The position numbers and the translations under genes are program-made. The notes below the pieces were generated by a model. It was not told where the DNA came from. It ran no database searches and saw nothing but the letters and a program-made list of their open reading frames with translations. Positions 25,967 through 35,378 of a DNA stretch of 64,000 nucleotides are shown one piece after another (the first letter of the stretch is position 1; every line of letters starts with the position of its first letter). The DNA comes from Anaerobacillus sp. CMMVII (GTDB taxonomy: Bacteria > Bacillota > Bacilli > Bacillales > Anaerobacillaceae). The DNA lies in assembly GCF_025377685.1 (NCBI RefSeq), contig NZ_JACEHK010000008.1:248001-312000 (forward strand), read 5' to 3'.

Positions 25967-26768
25967 CAGCAGTGAACTAATGGATGTTGTTGATCCGTTA
26001 GAATTAGCTGAGATTGAAAACGAGCTAAACCAATACCTCGTTAAATACCCAGATGAACAGAAGATTAATATGACAATTGACGCATTACGTCAATATGTTC
26101 CTGAAAAAAAGAAGGCTTCGATACATCTAATTGATCGTTTCCTTTCATTAATACAGCATTCTAAAAATGAGCTCTCACTGATCAGTAAGTTATACTGGCT
26201 TTCAAGTACGATCCTATTTATCTTAGGCTATTTCTTTGTAATTGAAAGTTCTTTTAACCCAATGATTACGTTGATTATTTTGACTCCAATCCCGTTTATT
26301 CTTGGTTTAGTTGAGGTGTTTAAAGGGAGGGAATTGGGACTTTTGGAAATCGAAATGAGCTGCAAGTTTTCAGCCCATGAGATCATGCTTACACGATTGT
26401 TTTTAACGGGTGTATTTAATATTACTTTAAATACGATATTGACAATAGCCTTTTTACCTCTTATCGGTTCGGTTTATATGTGGGAGCTATTGTTAGTCTG
26501 GTTTACACCATTTACGATGTTTGCTGTTATTTCACTTTGGTTATCTATGAAATTTAGACGAACGGCTTTTATTACTACCGTGATATCTTTGTGGATTGTA
26601 TTTAGTATCATGTTAATTTCTAAGACAGAAATTATCTTAAACATAAATATCGCTTTTTATCTACTGTTTATGGGTGTTGGATTGTTTTTGTTGACGCTCC
26701 AGATCAAACAATTGATTAGTAAATATTCTTCGTATGAAGGGGTAGAGAACGTTGAAGTTAGTTATTGA
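25941..26768 (+). CDS. Membrane protein, probable sigma regulator or ABC partner, 275 aa
   Basis: Cytoplasmic N-terminal region of about 80 residues followed by five or six transmembrane helices (from about 82 to 262). It overlaps the sigma gene upstream and the ABC ATPase gene downstream. The position is where anti-sigma genes normally sit, and the cytoplasmic head (NELNQYLVKYPDEQKINMTI) could hold the sigma factor; this is inference from context. Similar zf-less membrane proteins occur beside ABC transporters in Bacillus. Ribosome site AAGGGGGGACCGAGG. Confidence 0.75.
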   Translation: MDKFDNKNNSSELMDVVDPLELAEIENELNQYLVKYPDEQKINMTIDALRQYVPEKKKASIHLIDRFLSLIQHSKNELSLISKLYWLSSTILFILGYFFVIESSFNPMITLIILTPIPFILGLVEVFKGRELGLLEIEMSCKFSAHEIMLTRLFLTGVFNITLNTILTIAFLPLIGSVYMWELLLVWFTPFTMFAVISLWLSMKFRRTAFITTVISLWIVFSIMLISKTEIILNINIAFYLLFMGVGLFLLTLQIKQLISKYSSYEGVENVEVSY

Positions 26769-27630
26769 AAATGTATCGAAGAAATTTAAAGATAAGTGGG
26801 CTGTTCAGCATTTTTCAGCGGAATTATCGGAGGGGGTTTATGCCCTTCTCGGACCTAATGGTTCAGGCAAGACTACATTAATGCGAATGTTGGCAGATAT
26901 CTTAAAGCCCACGTCTGGTCGAATTCTCTTAAACGGCAGAGATATCTCATTTATGGGTGATGATTACCGTGATGTTTTGGGCTATTTACCGCAAGAATTT
27001 GGTTTGTATAAAAACTTTACAGCTGTACGCTTTTTATTATATTTTGCTTGTTTAAAGGGGTTAAATAAAACGGACTCCATAAAAAAAGTAGCGGAAGTAC
27101 TAGAATTAGTAAACTTAAAAAATGACCAAAAAAGAAAGATAGGTACTTTTTCTGGAGGAATGAAAAGGAGATTAGGAATCGCACAAGCGCTGCTGAATGA
27201 TCCTAAAGTTCTTATTGTTGATGAACCCACAGCAGGGTTGGATCCACAAGAAAGAGTTCGTTTTAGAAATCTAATTTCTGAGATTGCAGGAGATCGCATA
27301 GTCATTCTTTCAACTCATATTGTTTCAGATATCGAGTACATTGCCAAAGAAATCCTTTTAATGCGCCAAGGTGAATTATTAAAACGAAGTACTGCTCCAG
27401 CACTGCTAGAGCAAGTACATGGAAAGGTATGGAAGGCTAAAGTTACTCAAGAGAAATTAGCTACCATTCAAAGAGAATTCAAGGTAGGGAATATCCAGCG
27501 TAATGAGACAGGGATTGAAATTCGGATTGTGCATGATCTAAAGCCACTGGAAAATGCAGAGGAAGTGGCTCCAACGTTGGAAGATGTCTATTTATACTTT
27601 TTTGATATGGAGGTTACAGCGAGTGTATAA
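26752..27630 (+). CDS. ABC transporter ATP-binding protein
   Basis: 292-residue ATPase of the CcmA/YxlF type: Walker A GPNGSGKTT (about 34-42), Q-loop YLPQEFGLY, signature FSGGMKRRLGIAQ, Walker B VLIVDEPTAGLDP and H-loop STHIVS. TTG start overlapping the previous gene by 17 bp, with GAAGGGGTAGAG as ribosome site. Works with the permease encoded next. The C-terminal 75 residues are an extra domain usual in lantibiotic-immunity and exporter ATPases. Confidence 0.93.
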   Translation: MKLVIENVSKKFKDKWAVQHFSAELSEGVYALLGPNGSGKTTLMRMLADILKPTSGRILLNGRDISFMGDDYRDVLGYLPQEFGLYKNFTAVRFLLYFACLKGLNKTDSIKKVAEVLELVNLKNDQKRKIGTFSGGMKRRLGIAQALLNDPKVLIVDEPTAGLDPQERVRFRNLISEIAGDRIVILSTHIVSDIEYIAKEILLMRQGELLKRSTAPALLEQVHGKVWKAKVTQEKLATIQREFKVGNIQRNETGIEIRIVHDLKPLENAEEVAPTLEDVYLYFFDMEVTASV

Positions 27631-28771
27631 ACATGAATGCTATAAAATTTTTACAAGAAAGAGTATTTATGTTGTCTTTTTCCTTGTCATTCTCACCATG
27701 GTATATGCCGATATTCTACTCCCAGGTGATATGACCATGAAAGAGGAAGTCTATCTAGAACTTTCCGAGACGTGGGGGGGACCGGTGACAGAGGAAAAAA
27801 TAATGTTGGTGCGCGAACAAATGCGAGTATCTGATGGTGGCGGGCGAACCCTTACTTTTGAGGATCGAGCCGCTGGTGAAGTACACTATACGGTTGCTGT
27901 AGCGGGTATACATGCTGAGGCCTTACATGAACGGAAAGAAGCTCTTCAAGGAAAACTAGCTACCTTACAAGAGGCATCGTATGAATACAAAGAAGCCTCA
28001 AAGGAATTAACGATGCTAAATCAACTAGGCGAACCACATGGATTTTATCTAATCAGAGCTTGGCGTGGAATGTTTGACTTTATTGAGCCGGCAGTCGGAA
28101 GTGTTTTCCTAGCAACGTTAATAATACTGGGTTTAACTCCGGTCTTTGCTGATGAATATAGTAAAAGAACTGCTCATTTAATTTTGGCAACCAAACATGG
28201 GAAACGAAAAATCGTTACAACAAAGGTCATGGCAGCTTTAACTTATTTATTTGTTGTATTTAGCCTCTTACATATTGTCAATCTATTACTCCAGGTGATT
28301 AAATTTGGAGGGATACAAGGGGGGCAGGGACCTATGCAGAACCTGCCAGGCGGTATGTTGTTCAATCAGAATTATGGACTTTCACCGTATGCTTTGGAAG
28401 TGTGGCAGTTTTACGCAGTTACTTTAACTTTTCAAATTTTTGCGGGAGTTGCCTTGGGGCTCTTAGTCCTGTTACTTTCGATTTTGACCAAAAATTCTAT
28501 GATGACTTTCTTTATAAGTGGAGCTGTCCTAGCAATCCCAATGATGATCAAACAAGTCGGCTTTGAACAAGGAATTCTAAAATATATCACATATTTTAAT
28601 TATTTAGAGATAATGATGGTAGTTGACTTGTTTGAACAGTTTAAAGCCTATCAAGTTTTGGGATATCCAATTCTTTACCCTCATATGAGTCTAGCGATAT
28701 TTAGTGTCATAACAATCATTGTGGTAGTTTTCATCTATCATCGTTTTAGGCATCAACAAGTAAATTTTTAA
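27623..28771 (+). CDS. ABC transporter permease
   Basis: About 382 residues. An N-terminal helix (KSIYVVFFLVILTMVYADIL) is followed by a large extracytoplasmic loop of about 130 residues with coiled-coil character (EALHERKEALQGKLATLQEA), then five more helices. This layout is that of ABC-2 type exporter permeases. GTG 27623 lies nine bases after GGAGG and overlaps the ATPase gene by 8 bp; the long upstream extension is a shadow of the ATPase gene. Last gene of the sigma-ABC operon. Confidence 0.88.
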   Translation: MYKHECYKIFTRKSIYVVFFLVILTMVYADILLPGDMTMKEEVYLELSETWGGPVTEEKIMLVREQMRVSDGGGRTLTFEDRAAGEVHYTVAVAGIHAEALHERKEALQGKLATLQEASYEYKEASKELTMLNQLGEPHGFYLIRAWRGMFDFIEPAVGSVFLATLIILGLTPVFADEYSKRTAHLILATKHGKRKIVTTKVMAALTYLFVVFSLLHIVNLLLQVIKFGGIQGGQGPMQNLPGGMLFNQNYGLSPYALEVWQFYAVTLTFQIFAGVALGLLVLLLSILTKNSMMTFFISGAVLAIPMMIKQVGFEQGILKYITYFNYLEIMMVVDLFEQFKAYQVLGYPILYPHMSLAIFSVITIIVVVFIYHRFRHQQVNF

Positions 28772-28787
28772 GGTAGATAAAGTCGGT

Positions 28788-28818
28788 AAGGAGTCCAGTC
28801 TATTTGGACTCCTTTCTT
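28788..28818 (+). terminator. Terminator of the sigma-ABC operon
   Basis: AAGGAGTCC (28788-28796) pairs with GGACTCCTT (28806-28814), followed by TCTT. Confidence 0.8.
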
Positions 28819-29032
28819 ATTGGTCGTTTGTGAAAAGCCCACAGAAAAACCATATTATTTTCCTTTTAACAACTTATAGCCAGAATTCTCCTTCCTCAAG
28901 CGCGTTAGCGGTAGGTGGGAGATGAATGGCTTTTTTTTTATTTGTTTTGGAAAAGAAAAAGCAAAAACAAAGACAACTAGACAAAGTTTTGATAAAATAA
29001 ACCTTAGAACATACGTTCGGAGGTGGCTTGAT

Positions 29033-30151
29033 ATGGCTAAAAAGAACAAAGCATTCAAATTTCGATTATATCCAACAGAAAAGCAGTTGACTCTATTGAA
29101 GAAAACCTTTGGTTGCGTACGTTTTGTGTACAACAAAATGCTGAATGATAGAATCGAAAATTACGAACAGTTCAAAGAGAATAAGGATGAATTATTGAAG
29201 CATAAACATCCTACGCCAGCTAAATACAAAAAGGAATATCCATTTTTGAAAGAAGTAGATAGCCTTTCTTTGGCAAACGCTCAAATGAACTTAGACAAAG
29301 CCTATAAATCTTTCTTCAAAAAGAATGCAAAGTTTCCAAAATTCAAGAGCAGAAAACATAAACAAACATATACAACTAATGTTGTGAACGGGAATATTGA
29401 AATTTTGGAAGGTCATATCAAGTTACCTAAAATGAGATGGGTCAAACTTAAACAACACAGAGAAATACCAGTAACACACCAATTGAAATCTGTAACAATT
29501 TCGATGACTAGTTCTGGAAAGGTCTATGCATCTGTTCTGACTGAATTTGAAGAAACTGTGGAAAAAGTCGAACCGAAAAACGTTGTTGGTTTGGATTTTT
29601 CAATGACTGATTTGTACGTGACAAGTGATGGTGAGAGAGCCAATTACCCTCGCTTCTATCGTCAATCTCTCGAAAAATTAGCAAAAGAACAGCGTGTTTT
29701 GTCACGCCGTAAAAAGGGCTCCAATCGTTGGTATAAACAAAAGAAGAAAATAACGAAACTACAAGAAAAAACCGCCAATCAACGTCGTGATTTTCTTCAT
29801 AAAAAGAGCTATGCTTTAGCTAATAATTACGATGCCGTTGTTGTTGAAGACCTTAATATGAAGGGCATGTCAAAGGCTCTAAAATTTGGGAAAAGCGTGC
29901 TAGATAACGGTTGGGGTATGTTCACTACATTCTTAAAGTACAAATTTGAGGACCGAGGGAAGGCATTTATCAAGATTAATAAATGGTTCCCTTCTTCAAA
30001 GACGTGTTCAAGATGTGGCGAAGTCAAAGAACAACTATCACTTTCCGAAAGAATATATAAGTGTTCTTGTGGTCATGAAGCTGACCGTGACGAAAATGCT
30101 GCAAAAAATATTGAAAACGAAGGAAAAAGACTACTTTCAGAAACGAAATAG
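29033..30151 (+). CDS. tnpB: RNA-guided endonuclease TnpB (IS200/IS605 OrfB)
   Basis: 372 residues, full length. RuvC-like nuclease residues are Asp188 (VVGLDFS), Glu272 (VVVEDLN) and the DRDEN motif at 351-355, interrupted by a zinc ribbon with CSRC (325-328) and CSC (344-346). N-terminal OrfB helix-turn-helix region begins AFKFRLYPTEKQ. All catalytic residues are kept, so it may be active. TnpB proteins are guided by an omega RNA from the element's 3' end to cut DNA at the empty site, maintaining the element. ATG 29033 follows GGAGGTGG; the longer upstream frame is not coding. Confidence 0.93.
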   Translation: MAKKNKAFKFRLYPTEKQLTLLKKTFGCVRFVYNKMLNDRIENYEQFKENKDELLKHKHPTPAKYKKEYPFLKEVDSLSLANAQMNLDKAYKSFFKKNAKFPKFKSRKHKQTYTTNVVNGNIEILEGHIKLPKMRWVKLKQHREIPVTHQLKSVTISMTSSGKVYASVLTEFEETVEKVEPKNVVGLDFSMTDLYVTSDGERANYPRFYRQSLEKLAKEQRVLSRRKKGSNRWYKQKKKITKLQEKTANQRRDFLHKKSYALANNYDAVVVEDLNMKGMSKALKFGKSVLDNGWGMFTTFLKYKFEDRGKAFIKINKWFPSSKTCSRCGEVKEQLSLSERIYKCSCGHEADRDENAAKNIENEGKRLLSETK

Positions 30152-30285
30152 CCTAGTTGATTATAATTTCGAACCGCTGGTTCAGCGGGGATAGCTCGGT
30201 CAATTTGGGTGGCTAGTAAAAGCACCTATTATTCGAGAAGCCACCACTTCAAAATTCGTTAGAATTTAAGTGGCGGGTAGTTCAC
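30090..30285 (+). ncRNA. Candidate omega (reRNA) guide RNA of TnpB
   Basis: By analogy with studied TnpB systems the guide RNA spans the 3' end of tnpB and the right end, finishing at the element boundary, with the adjacent host sequence as guide. The right-end hairpin and GTAGTTCAC boundary support this. Start is approximate; expression is inferred. Confidence 0.45.
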
Positions 30286-30356
30286 TGTGAAACTTATTGT
30301 CATGAGTAGTCGTCTAATCAAGTAAGAGACAAACTACGCGGTAAGGAGGGCTTTCT

Positions 30357-32248
30357 TTGAAAAGGTATTTACTTGCAGTACTCGTTTTAATTACTTTTTT
30401 TATAATAGGTCGAACAGTATCAAACGATCAAAGTGTTACTAAACCTTTAGGAACGGAACTTCCAAAGGTTGGTAGTGTAGAAAATTTTGAACAAATTCTA
30501 AATGAGATAAATAAAAAGCAAATTGCGTTCACTAATCAAATGCAACCTACGATGGAATTTACAAGAGAGGCACGTTCGGGAATTACTAAGGAAGCGCTAG
30601 ATTCTGGGGCAGATTATTCATCGACAAACGTTCAGGTGGCTGGTGTGGATGAAGCTGACCGTATAAAAAATGATGGTGCTTATATCTATCAACTAATTGA
30701 CAATCAGTTAGTTATCTCAAAGGTCAATCCAGTAAGTGAAATGAAAGTTGTTTATTCCGAACGATTTAATCACAATGAATTTTATCCTCAAGAAATGTAT
30801 GTAGATCAAGAACAGTTAGTTTTAATTGGTGGACGTCCGTCTTATGATACGAAAGGGAATTTTTATAAAGAGTTTACAGCCGTTAAAATTTATCACTTAA
30901 ATGATCGAAGTAATCTTGAACTTGTCAGGGAACTTGAAATCGAAGGCTATTACTCATCCTCTCGAAAAATTGCTAGTGCACTGTATGTAGTCACAAATAA
31001 GCACTTACCATACTATTTACTAAGAGAAGTTCGTGGCAAGAGTGAGACTCAGACGTTACTTGAGGAAATGAAGCCAGTCTACCGTGATTCGGCAGTTTCT
31101 GATGATGCACAAAAGATTGATTGGGATCAAATGTACTATTTCCCTAGCTCAACGGAAAGTAATTATTTGATTGTTTCAGGTTTAGATTTGTCTGAACCGA
31201 AAACACCAGTCACTGTTAACTCTTACCTTGGTGCTGGCGAATCCATCTACGCTTCGCATGAACATTTGTATGTTACAAGGCCAGATTATCAGTTTGAAGA
31301 AAGTCCGATGGGGAAAATTGCAACTTTTATCGCGCGTCCATTTACCAACCTAGATACGATTATTTATAAATTTAAAATGGATAATGGAAATGTAACTTTT
31401 TTAGCTGAGGGGAAGGTCGAAGGAGCGATCTTAAACCAGTTTTCAATGGATGAACACAATGGTCATTTTCGAATTACGACTACAAAAGGTGATATGTGGT
31501 CAGAGTCCGACCCATCTGAAAATAATATCTATATCTTAGATAAAAATTTAGCGATCGTCGGTTCGATTACTGGAATCGCCCCAGGTGAGCGCATTTACTC
31601 GGCTCGATTTATGGGTGATCGAGGCTATATTGTAACTTTTAAACAAGTAGATCCATTATTTGTCTTAGATTTAAAAGACCCGAAAAATCCAACCATCCTT
31701 GGTGAGTTGAAAATACCAGGCTTTAGTGATTATCTCCATCCATATGATGAAAATCATCTGATCGGATTTGGAAAGGATACAATCGAAAATGATATGGGTG
31801 GCGCGATGGTTCGAGGCTTTAAAATGGCGCTATTTGACATTACCGATGTCAACAATCCGATAGAAAAATTCGTTGAGATCATCGGTGATAGTGGAACGCA
31901 TTCAGAGTTACTCTACAATCATAAAGCATTGCTGTTTTCTAAGGAAAAAAATATCATTGGCTTTCCTGTTGAAGTTTACGAAAACAAAGGAAATGACCGC
32001 TCAATGTACCCTACGTTTTCATTCCAAGGCGCCTATGTTTACGGGCTAGATCTGGCAAATGGGTTTCAATTAAAAAGCGGATTAGTCATTATGACAATGG
32101 AACCTCCGATCAAAATTGGGATTATCAAAAACATGTATCACGATTAATCTATATCGGAGACACTCTTTATACACTCTCTAATTATAAAATTCAAGCTCAT
32201 GATTTAAATAACTTTGAGCATAAAGGGCAACTCATATTTGGTAAATAG
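30357..32248 (+). pseudogene. Secreted beta-propeller domain protein, frameshift near 3' end
   Basis: TTG start after AAGGAGGGC; signal-anchor KRYLLAVLVLITFFIIGRTV. The body matches the large extracellular beta-propeller family of Bacillus and archaea (VQVAGVDEADRIKNDGAYIY is the recognisable N-terminal signature; later blades carry FDITDVNNPIEK). The frame breaks at the A5 run 32072-32076: with one more A it continues KKRISHYDNGTSDQN and NYKIQAHDLNNFEHK to a stop at 32248, about 630 residues. Function unknown, probably cell-surface. Confidence 0.82.
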
Positions 32249-32256
32249 TTTTTCAG

Positions 32257-32286
32257 GAGGCTGAATTTATAATCAGCCTCTTTTTC
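32257..32286 (+). terminator. Terminator of the beta-propeller gene
   Basis: GAGGCTGA (32257-32264) and TCAGCCTC (32273-32280), then T5. It supports the frame-corrected stop at 32248. The gap from here to 32605 shows no gene. Confidence 0.8.
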
Positions 32287-32605
32287 AATGGAATCCTTTC
32301 CGACTTTGGACTAGGTTCGGAAAGTTTTTCTAATGATCAACCTAATCCATTCCGAACTTCAACCACATTCAATTTACGGAACTCAACAGTCGTTAGTACA
32401 GTGGTCCACTTGAATATAGATGATGAGTTACTTAGTAACCCTCAAAAGTGAGCATCCATATATTGACGTTTACATTTAGTACGAAGAGCTTGGCTTTATA
32501 AGGTAGATTTCCAAACAAGGAAACTATCCCTTTTTATGGTAAAATATAAGCGTGGAAATTTGTTGCTAATAATAAATACTAGGTCATTATTTAGGGGAGA
32601 TCGAA

Positions 32606-34025
32606 ATGAGCTGTCCAGTTGGTCAAAGAAAGTTTGTAGATTACCATCAAGGAAAGTTGAGTTTTGAAGATTACAAGAAAATGAATAAGCATATAGCTAC
32701 GTGTGATACTTGTGCAAGGAAACTGGACGAAATTATGAACGAAGGTTCCGCCAAACGGCAGTATCGCACTATTTTTTTAGCAAAAGAAAGCCGAAATTTA
32801 TAACTGCATTTGTGACCGTTGCCGTTTTATTGCTAATGGTCATAGTCATGTCAAAAGTAGGCTGGTTTGATGATCAAGTAGGTTTCGGGAAGGTTGTGAA
32901 TCTATCTACCGTTGATAATAATATTGAATTTACGATTACTCATGTTTCCGCAGATGAAGAAGAGACTATTTTATATTTCCAAATCAAAGATCTAGAAAAC
33001 AATCATAATTTTTTCATAGATTATGCTAGTTTTCATGTTGACGAAATCATGTTAGGTACTTTTGCAAGAGGGAATATAATCAATATGGATATAGAAGACG
33101 ATGGTGTTAGCAAAGGGAAACTGCATCTACTTCCATTATTAACGGAAGAAGAAACAATTAGACTAGAGCTTAATGAAGTATTTTGGTTTGCTGATGAAAA
33201 AATTCAACCATATTCAATGGAGTGGTTTGATGAAAAAAATCGTAGTGTTGTTGAAGGAAACTGGAAACTAGATATCCCCGTCAAAAAAGATCGACCCGTA
33301 ACCTATGATTTAAATGAAACGATGGAAGTCCATGGGAAAACGATTGAATTCACAGAAATGGTCGTAAGTCCAACAAGGACAACGTTAACCTATCAATACC
33401 AACGAGATCAGAGTAATCAAAATAACTTTTTTATCCGACTTTCACATCTAGAAGTGAATAAGGATTTTTGCCAATTCGTTATTATCAAAGTACTTCATCT
33501 GACCACCTTTTTTCAGAGACAGTTTACACGGATAGCATATATTATGATCTGCCTAAAGATCTAACCATTCATTTTGGGAAAATGACTCAACATGTTGCCA
33601 ATCAAGTAAAAGTAGATTTTCAATTAGATCAGCTGCCATATACATTTCAATATATCGGTGAGGATATAACCATTGAAGAGGTCGAAGTTGGAAATCCGAC
33701 AACCATTGTCGTTAAAGAGACATTCCTTGAAAACCGGTCCTATAATGGTCTCAATATAGACGCTAATTATTTTCGTTTTAGTGGAAGCCAATTGCATGAG
33801 ATGGAGGTTTCGACGCATGGGGTATGGGTAGATGATGATGGAAATGAGGTTGATCAGCCAATGTCGATAGAAGAAGCTAGTTCATTGCTGCTTTTTACGA
33901 CAGAACAACACTTTACAGTTTTTCCTGCAGATGATGGAACATTATTCGAACCTACATTTCTTTTTGTCGAAGGCTACTCAATTGAGACTAATCTAATAGA
34001 GAGCTTGAAGATTTCATTGAATTAA
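32606..34025 (+). pseudogene. DUF4179-like anti-sigma protein, two frameshifts
   Basis: A zinc-finger-like head (MSCPVGQRKF ... HIATCDTCARKLDE, HxxxCxxC) leads to one membrane helix (FITAFVTVAVLLLMVIVMSK) and a large extracytoplasmic region. This is the architecture of ECF anti-sigma factors with DUF4179/DUF5643-type sensor domains. Frame breaks lie in the T7 run 32772-32778 (restoring RTIFFSKRKPKFITA) and the T5 run 33465-33469 (restoring EVNKDFLPIRYYQS). Each needs one base. Corrected length is about 470 residues. No sigma factor gene lies immediately upstream, so its partner is elsewhere or lost. Confidence 0.75.
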
Positions 34026-34043
34026 AGAGAATTGGAGGTCAAA

Positions 34044-34567
34044 ATGAGGTTATTTCATGTTAGCGAAGAAGAGAACATTACAAAATTCGTACCTAGAAAT
34101 CCTACTAGAAAAGATCTTGATCAAAGCAAAGCACTCGTTTGGGCAATAACGGAAGAATGTTTGCCGAATTTTCTTACCCCACGTAACTGTCCAAGGGTTA
34201 CTTTTCATTGCAATAACGCCACAACTCAAGAAGATAAAAGGACTTGTCTTTCTTCACAATCGAGCACACATGTAATTGCAATTGAAAATAAGTGGTTGAT
34301 ATCATGAAAAGCACCAAATTATATTTGTATGAATTTGATCCTACTGACTTTTACCTTCTGGATAAAGGCGCCGGGTATTATGTAAGTGAAAAAATTCAAG
34401 TACCTATTAATAAGTTTGTTATTACAGATCTTTTTGGAGAACTTATTAAAAGAAACGTAGAAATAAGAATCATCGCTAACTTATGGGACCTTTGTGATGC
34501 GATCCAACATACAAGCTTTGATTGGTCGATGTGTCGAATGGGGTATGCAAAGAAGAGAGATAGTTGA
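34044..34567 (+). pseudogene. DUF6886-type hypothetical protein, one frameshift
   Basis: ATG 34044 follows GGAGGTC. First part: MRLFHVSEEENITKFVPRNP to VIAIENKWL; second part: DIMKSTKLYLYEFDPTDFYL to MGYAKKRDS. The two join with one extra base near 34293-34297, giving about 174 residues. Similar proteins occur widely in Bacillaceae without a known role. The TGA stop overlaps the next ATG (TGATG), so the two genes are translationally coupled. Confidence 0.75.
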
Positions 34568-34956
34568 TGAAAATATTAAGAGAGCGTGAAGAAGAAATGG
34601 ATCGAAAAAATTATGATGAATCGAAATATATTCAACAACATTTAGCAAATGAGAGAACCTACCTGGCGTGGATTCGAACCGCGATTGCTTTAATCGGACT
34701 TGGTTTTTTAGCAACTACACTTCATTTTACTAGTCCTGATTATTCCTATCTAAATGACCTTATTGCCTTAGGGATTAGTTTGTTTTCATTAGTAGTGGGA
34801 CTCGTAACAATTGTGGTGGCGACTTTAATTTATTTCCGGAATCAAAAAACGATTAACACTCAAACATTCCATTCATCTTTTAAAATTATTATTTTCATGA
34901 CAACGGTTGTGTGTTTGCTTTTAGTATTTTTTACAGTTTATTATTTTACTTTCTAA
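34567..34956 (+). CDS. DUF202 family membrane protein
   Basis: 130 residues. The DUF202 signature HLANERTYLAWIRTAIALIG is followed by three transmembrane helices (about 33-50, 60-85, 104-126). In yeast and bacteria DUF202 proteins are small membrane proteins of poorly known role. ATG 34567 overlaps the stop of the previous gene; ATG 34597 (MDRKNYDESK) is an alternative start with a weaker ribosome site. Confidence 0.85.
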   Translation: MKILREREEEMDRKNYDESKYIQQHLANERTYLAWIRTAIALIGLGFLATTLHFTSPDYSYLNDLIALGISLFSLVVGLVTIVVATLIYFRNQKTINTQTFHSSFKIIIFMTTVVCLLLVFFTVYYFTF

Positions 34957-35042
34957 TGATGATGAGAGCATAACTGACTTCAAGAGCTTTTTAGACTCTG
35001 GGGAAGGCTATGCTTTTTACTATGGGGCCCGTTTTTTCGTTC

Positions 35043-35071
35043 TTGACAATATACCTATAGGGGTATAAAAT
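35043..35071 (+). promoter_or_regulatory. Sigma-A promoter overlapping a CsoR/CstR-like operator
   Basis: TTGACA (35043-35048), 17 bp, TAAAAT (35066-35071). The spacer contains TATACC-TATAGG-GGTATA (35050-35067), a palindrome of the kind bound by CsoR/CstR-type copper or persulfide repressors. The gene behind it is only a fragment. Confidence 0.65.
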
Positions 35072-35078
35072 AGAAACA

Positions 35079-35195
35079 CCTCCAAATCTTGTAGAGATTG
35101 TTGCAATAAACCGAGGGGTTATCGAAGCAGATCAAGATAAGCAACAAGAACTAGAAATTGGACCAAACCGCTGTGCGGTGCATCATACACATTAA
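35079..35195 (+). pseudogene. 3' fragment of an unrecognised gene
   Basis: Starting only 8 bases after the -10 element, an open frame without start codon reads PPNLVEIVAINRGVIEADQD then KQQELEIGPNRCAVHHTH and stops. The reading is protein-like and looks like the C-terminus of an enzyme, possibly from a sulfur or metal response operon judging from the operator. The 5' part of the gene appears deleted. The remaining 34957-35378 DNA holds a T-rich hairpin near 35213-35250 and inverted TATAGTATA/TATACTATA motifs. Confidence 0.5.
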
Positions 35196-35378
35196 TTTAA
35201 TAATTAATAAGAGACAGACTCAGGAGGATGAAATTACTTGAGGCTGTTTTATCTTTTTGGCTTAGGACTACTATAGTATAAAAGTTTTGTTTTCTTCATA
35301 AGTTCTTCATAAATGTCGTTTATACTATACGGTGTAGGGTATACGTTAACTAATGTATTAAAAATAGGAGGGCTAATT

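Larger units (their letters stand above)
28880..30285 (+). mobile_element. IS200/IS605-type element carrying only TnpB
   Basis: Single tnpB with no tnpA transposase. The left end holds CCTTCCTCAAGCGCGTTAGC and GGTAGGTGGGAGATGAATGG, the right end a hairpin (CCACTTCAAAATTC, loop GTTA, GAATTTAAGTGG, 30244-30273) followed by GGGTAGTTCAC. These subterminal hairpins are what IS605-family transposases recognise. Exact ends are not certain; without TnpA it must be moved in trans, if at all. Confidence 0.7.

Noticed and set aside
28855-29136. Open frame of 93 codons on the minus strand at the IS left end
   Set aside because: It overlaps the tnpB start and the hairpin end of the element and has no start signals.
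33468-34025. Independent secreted protein
   Set aside because: It is the third frame segment of the DUF4179-like gene, with no start signal of its own.
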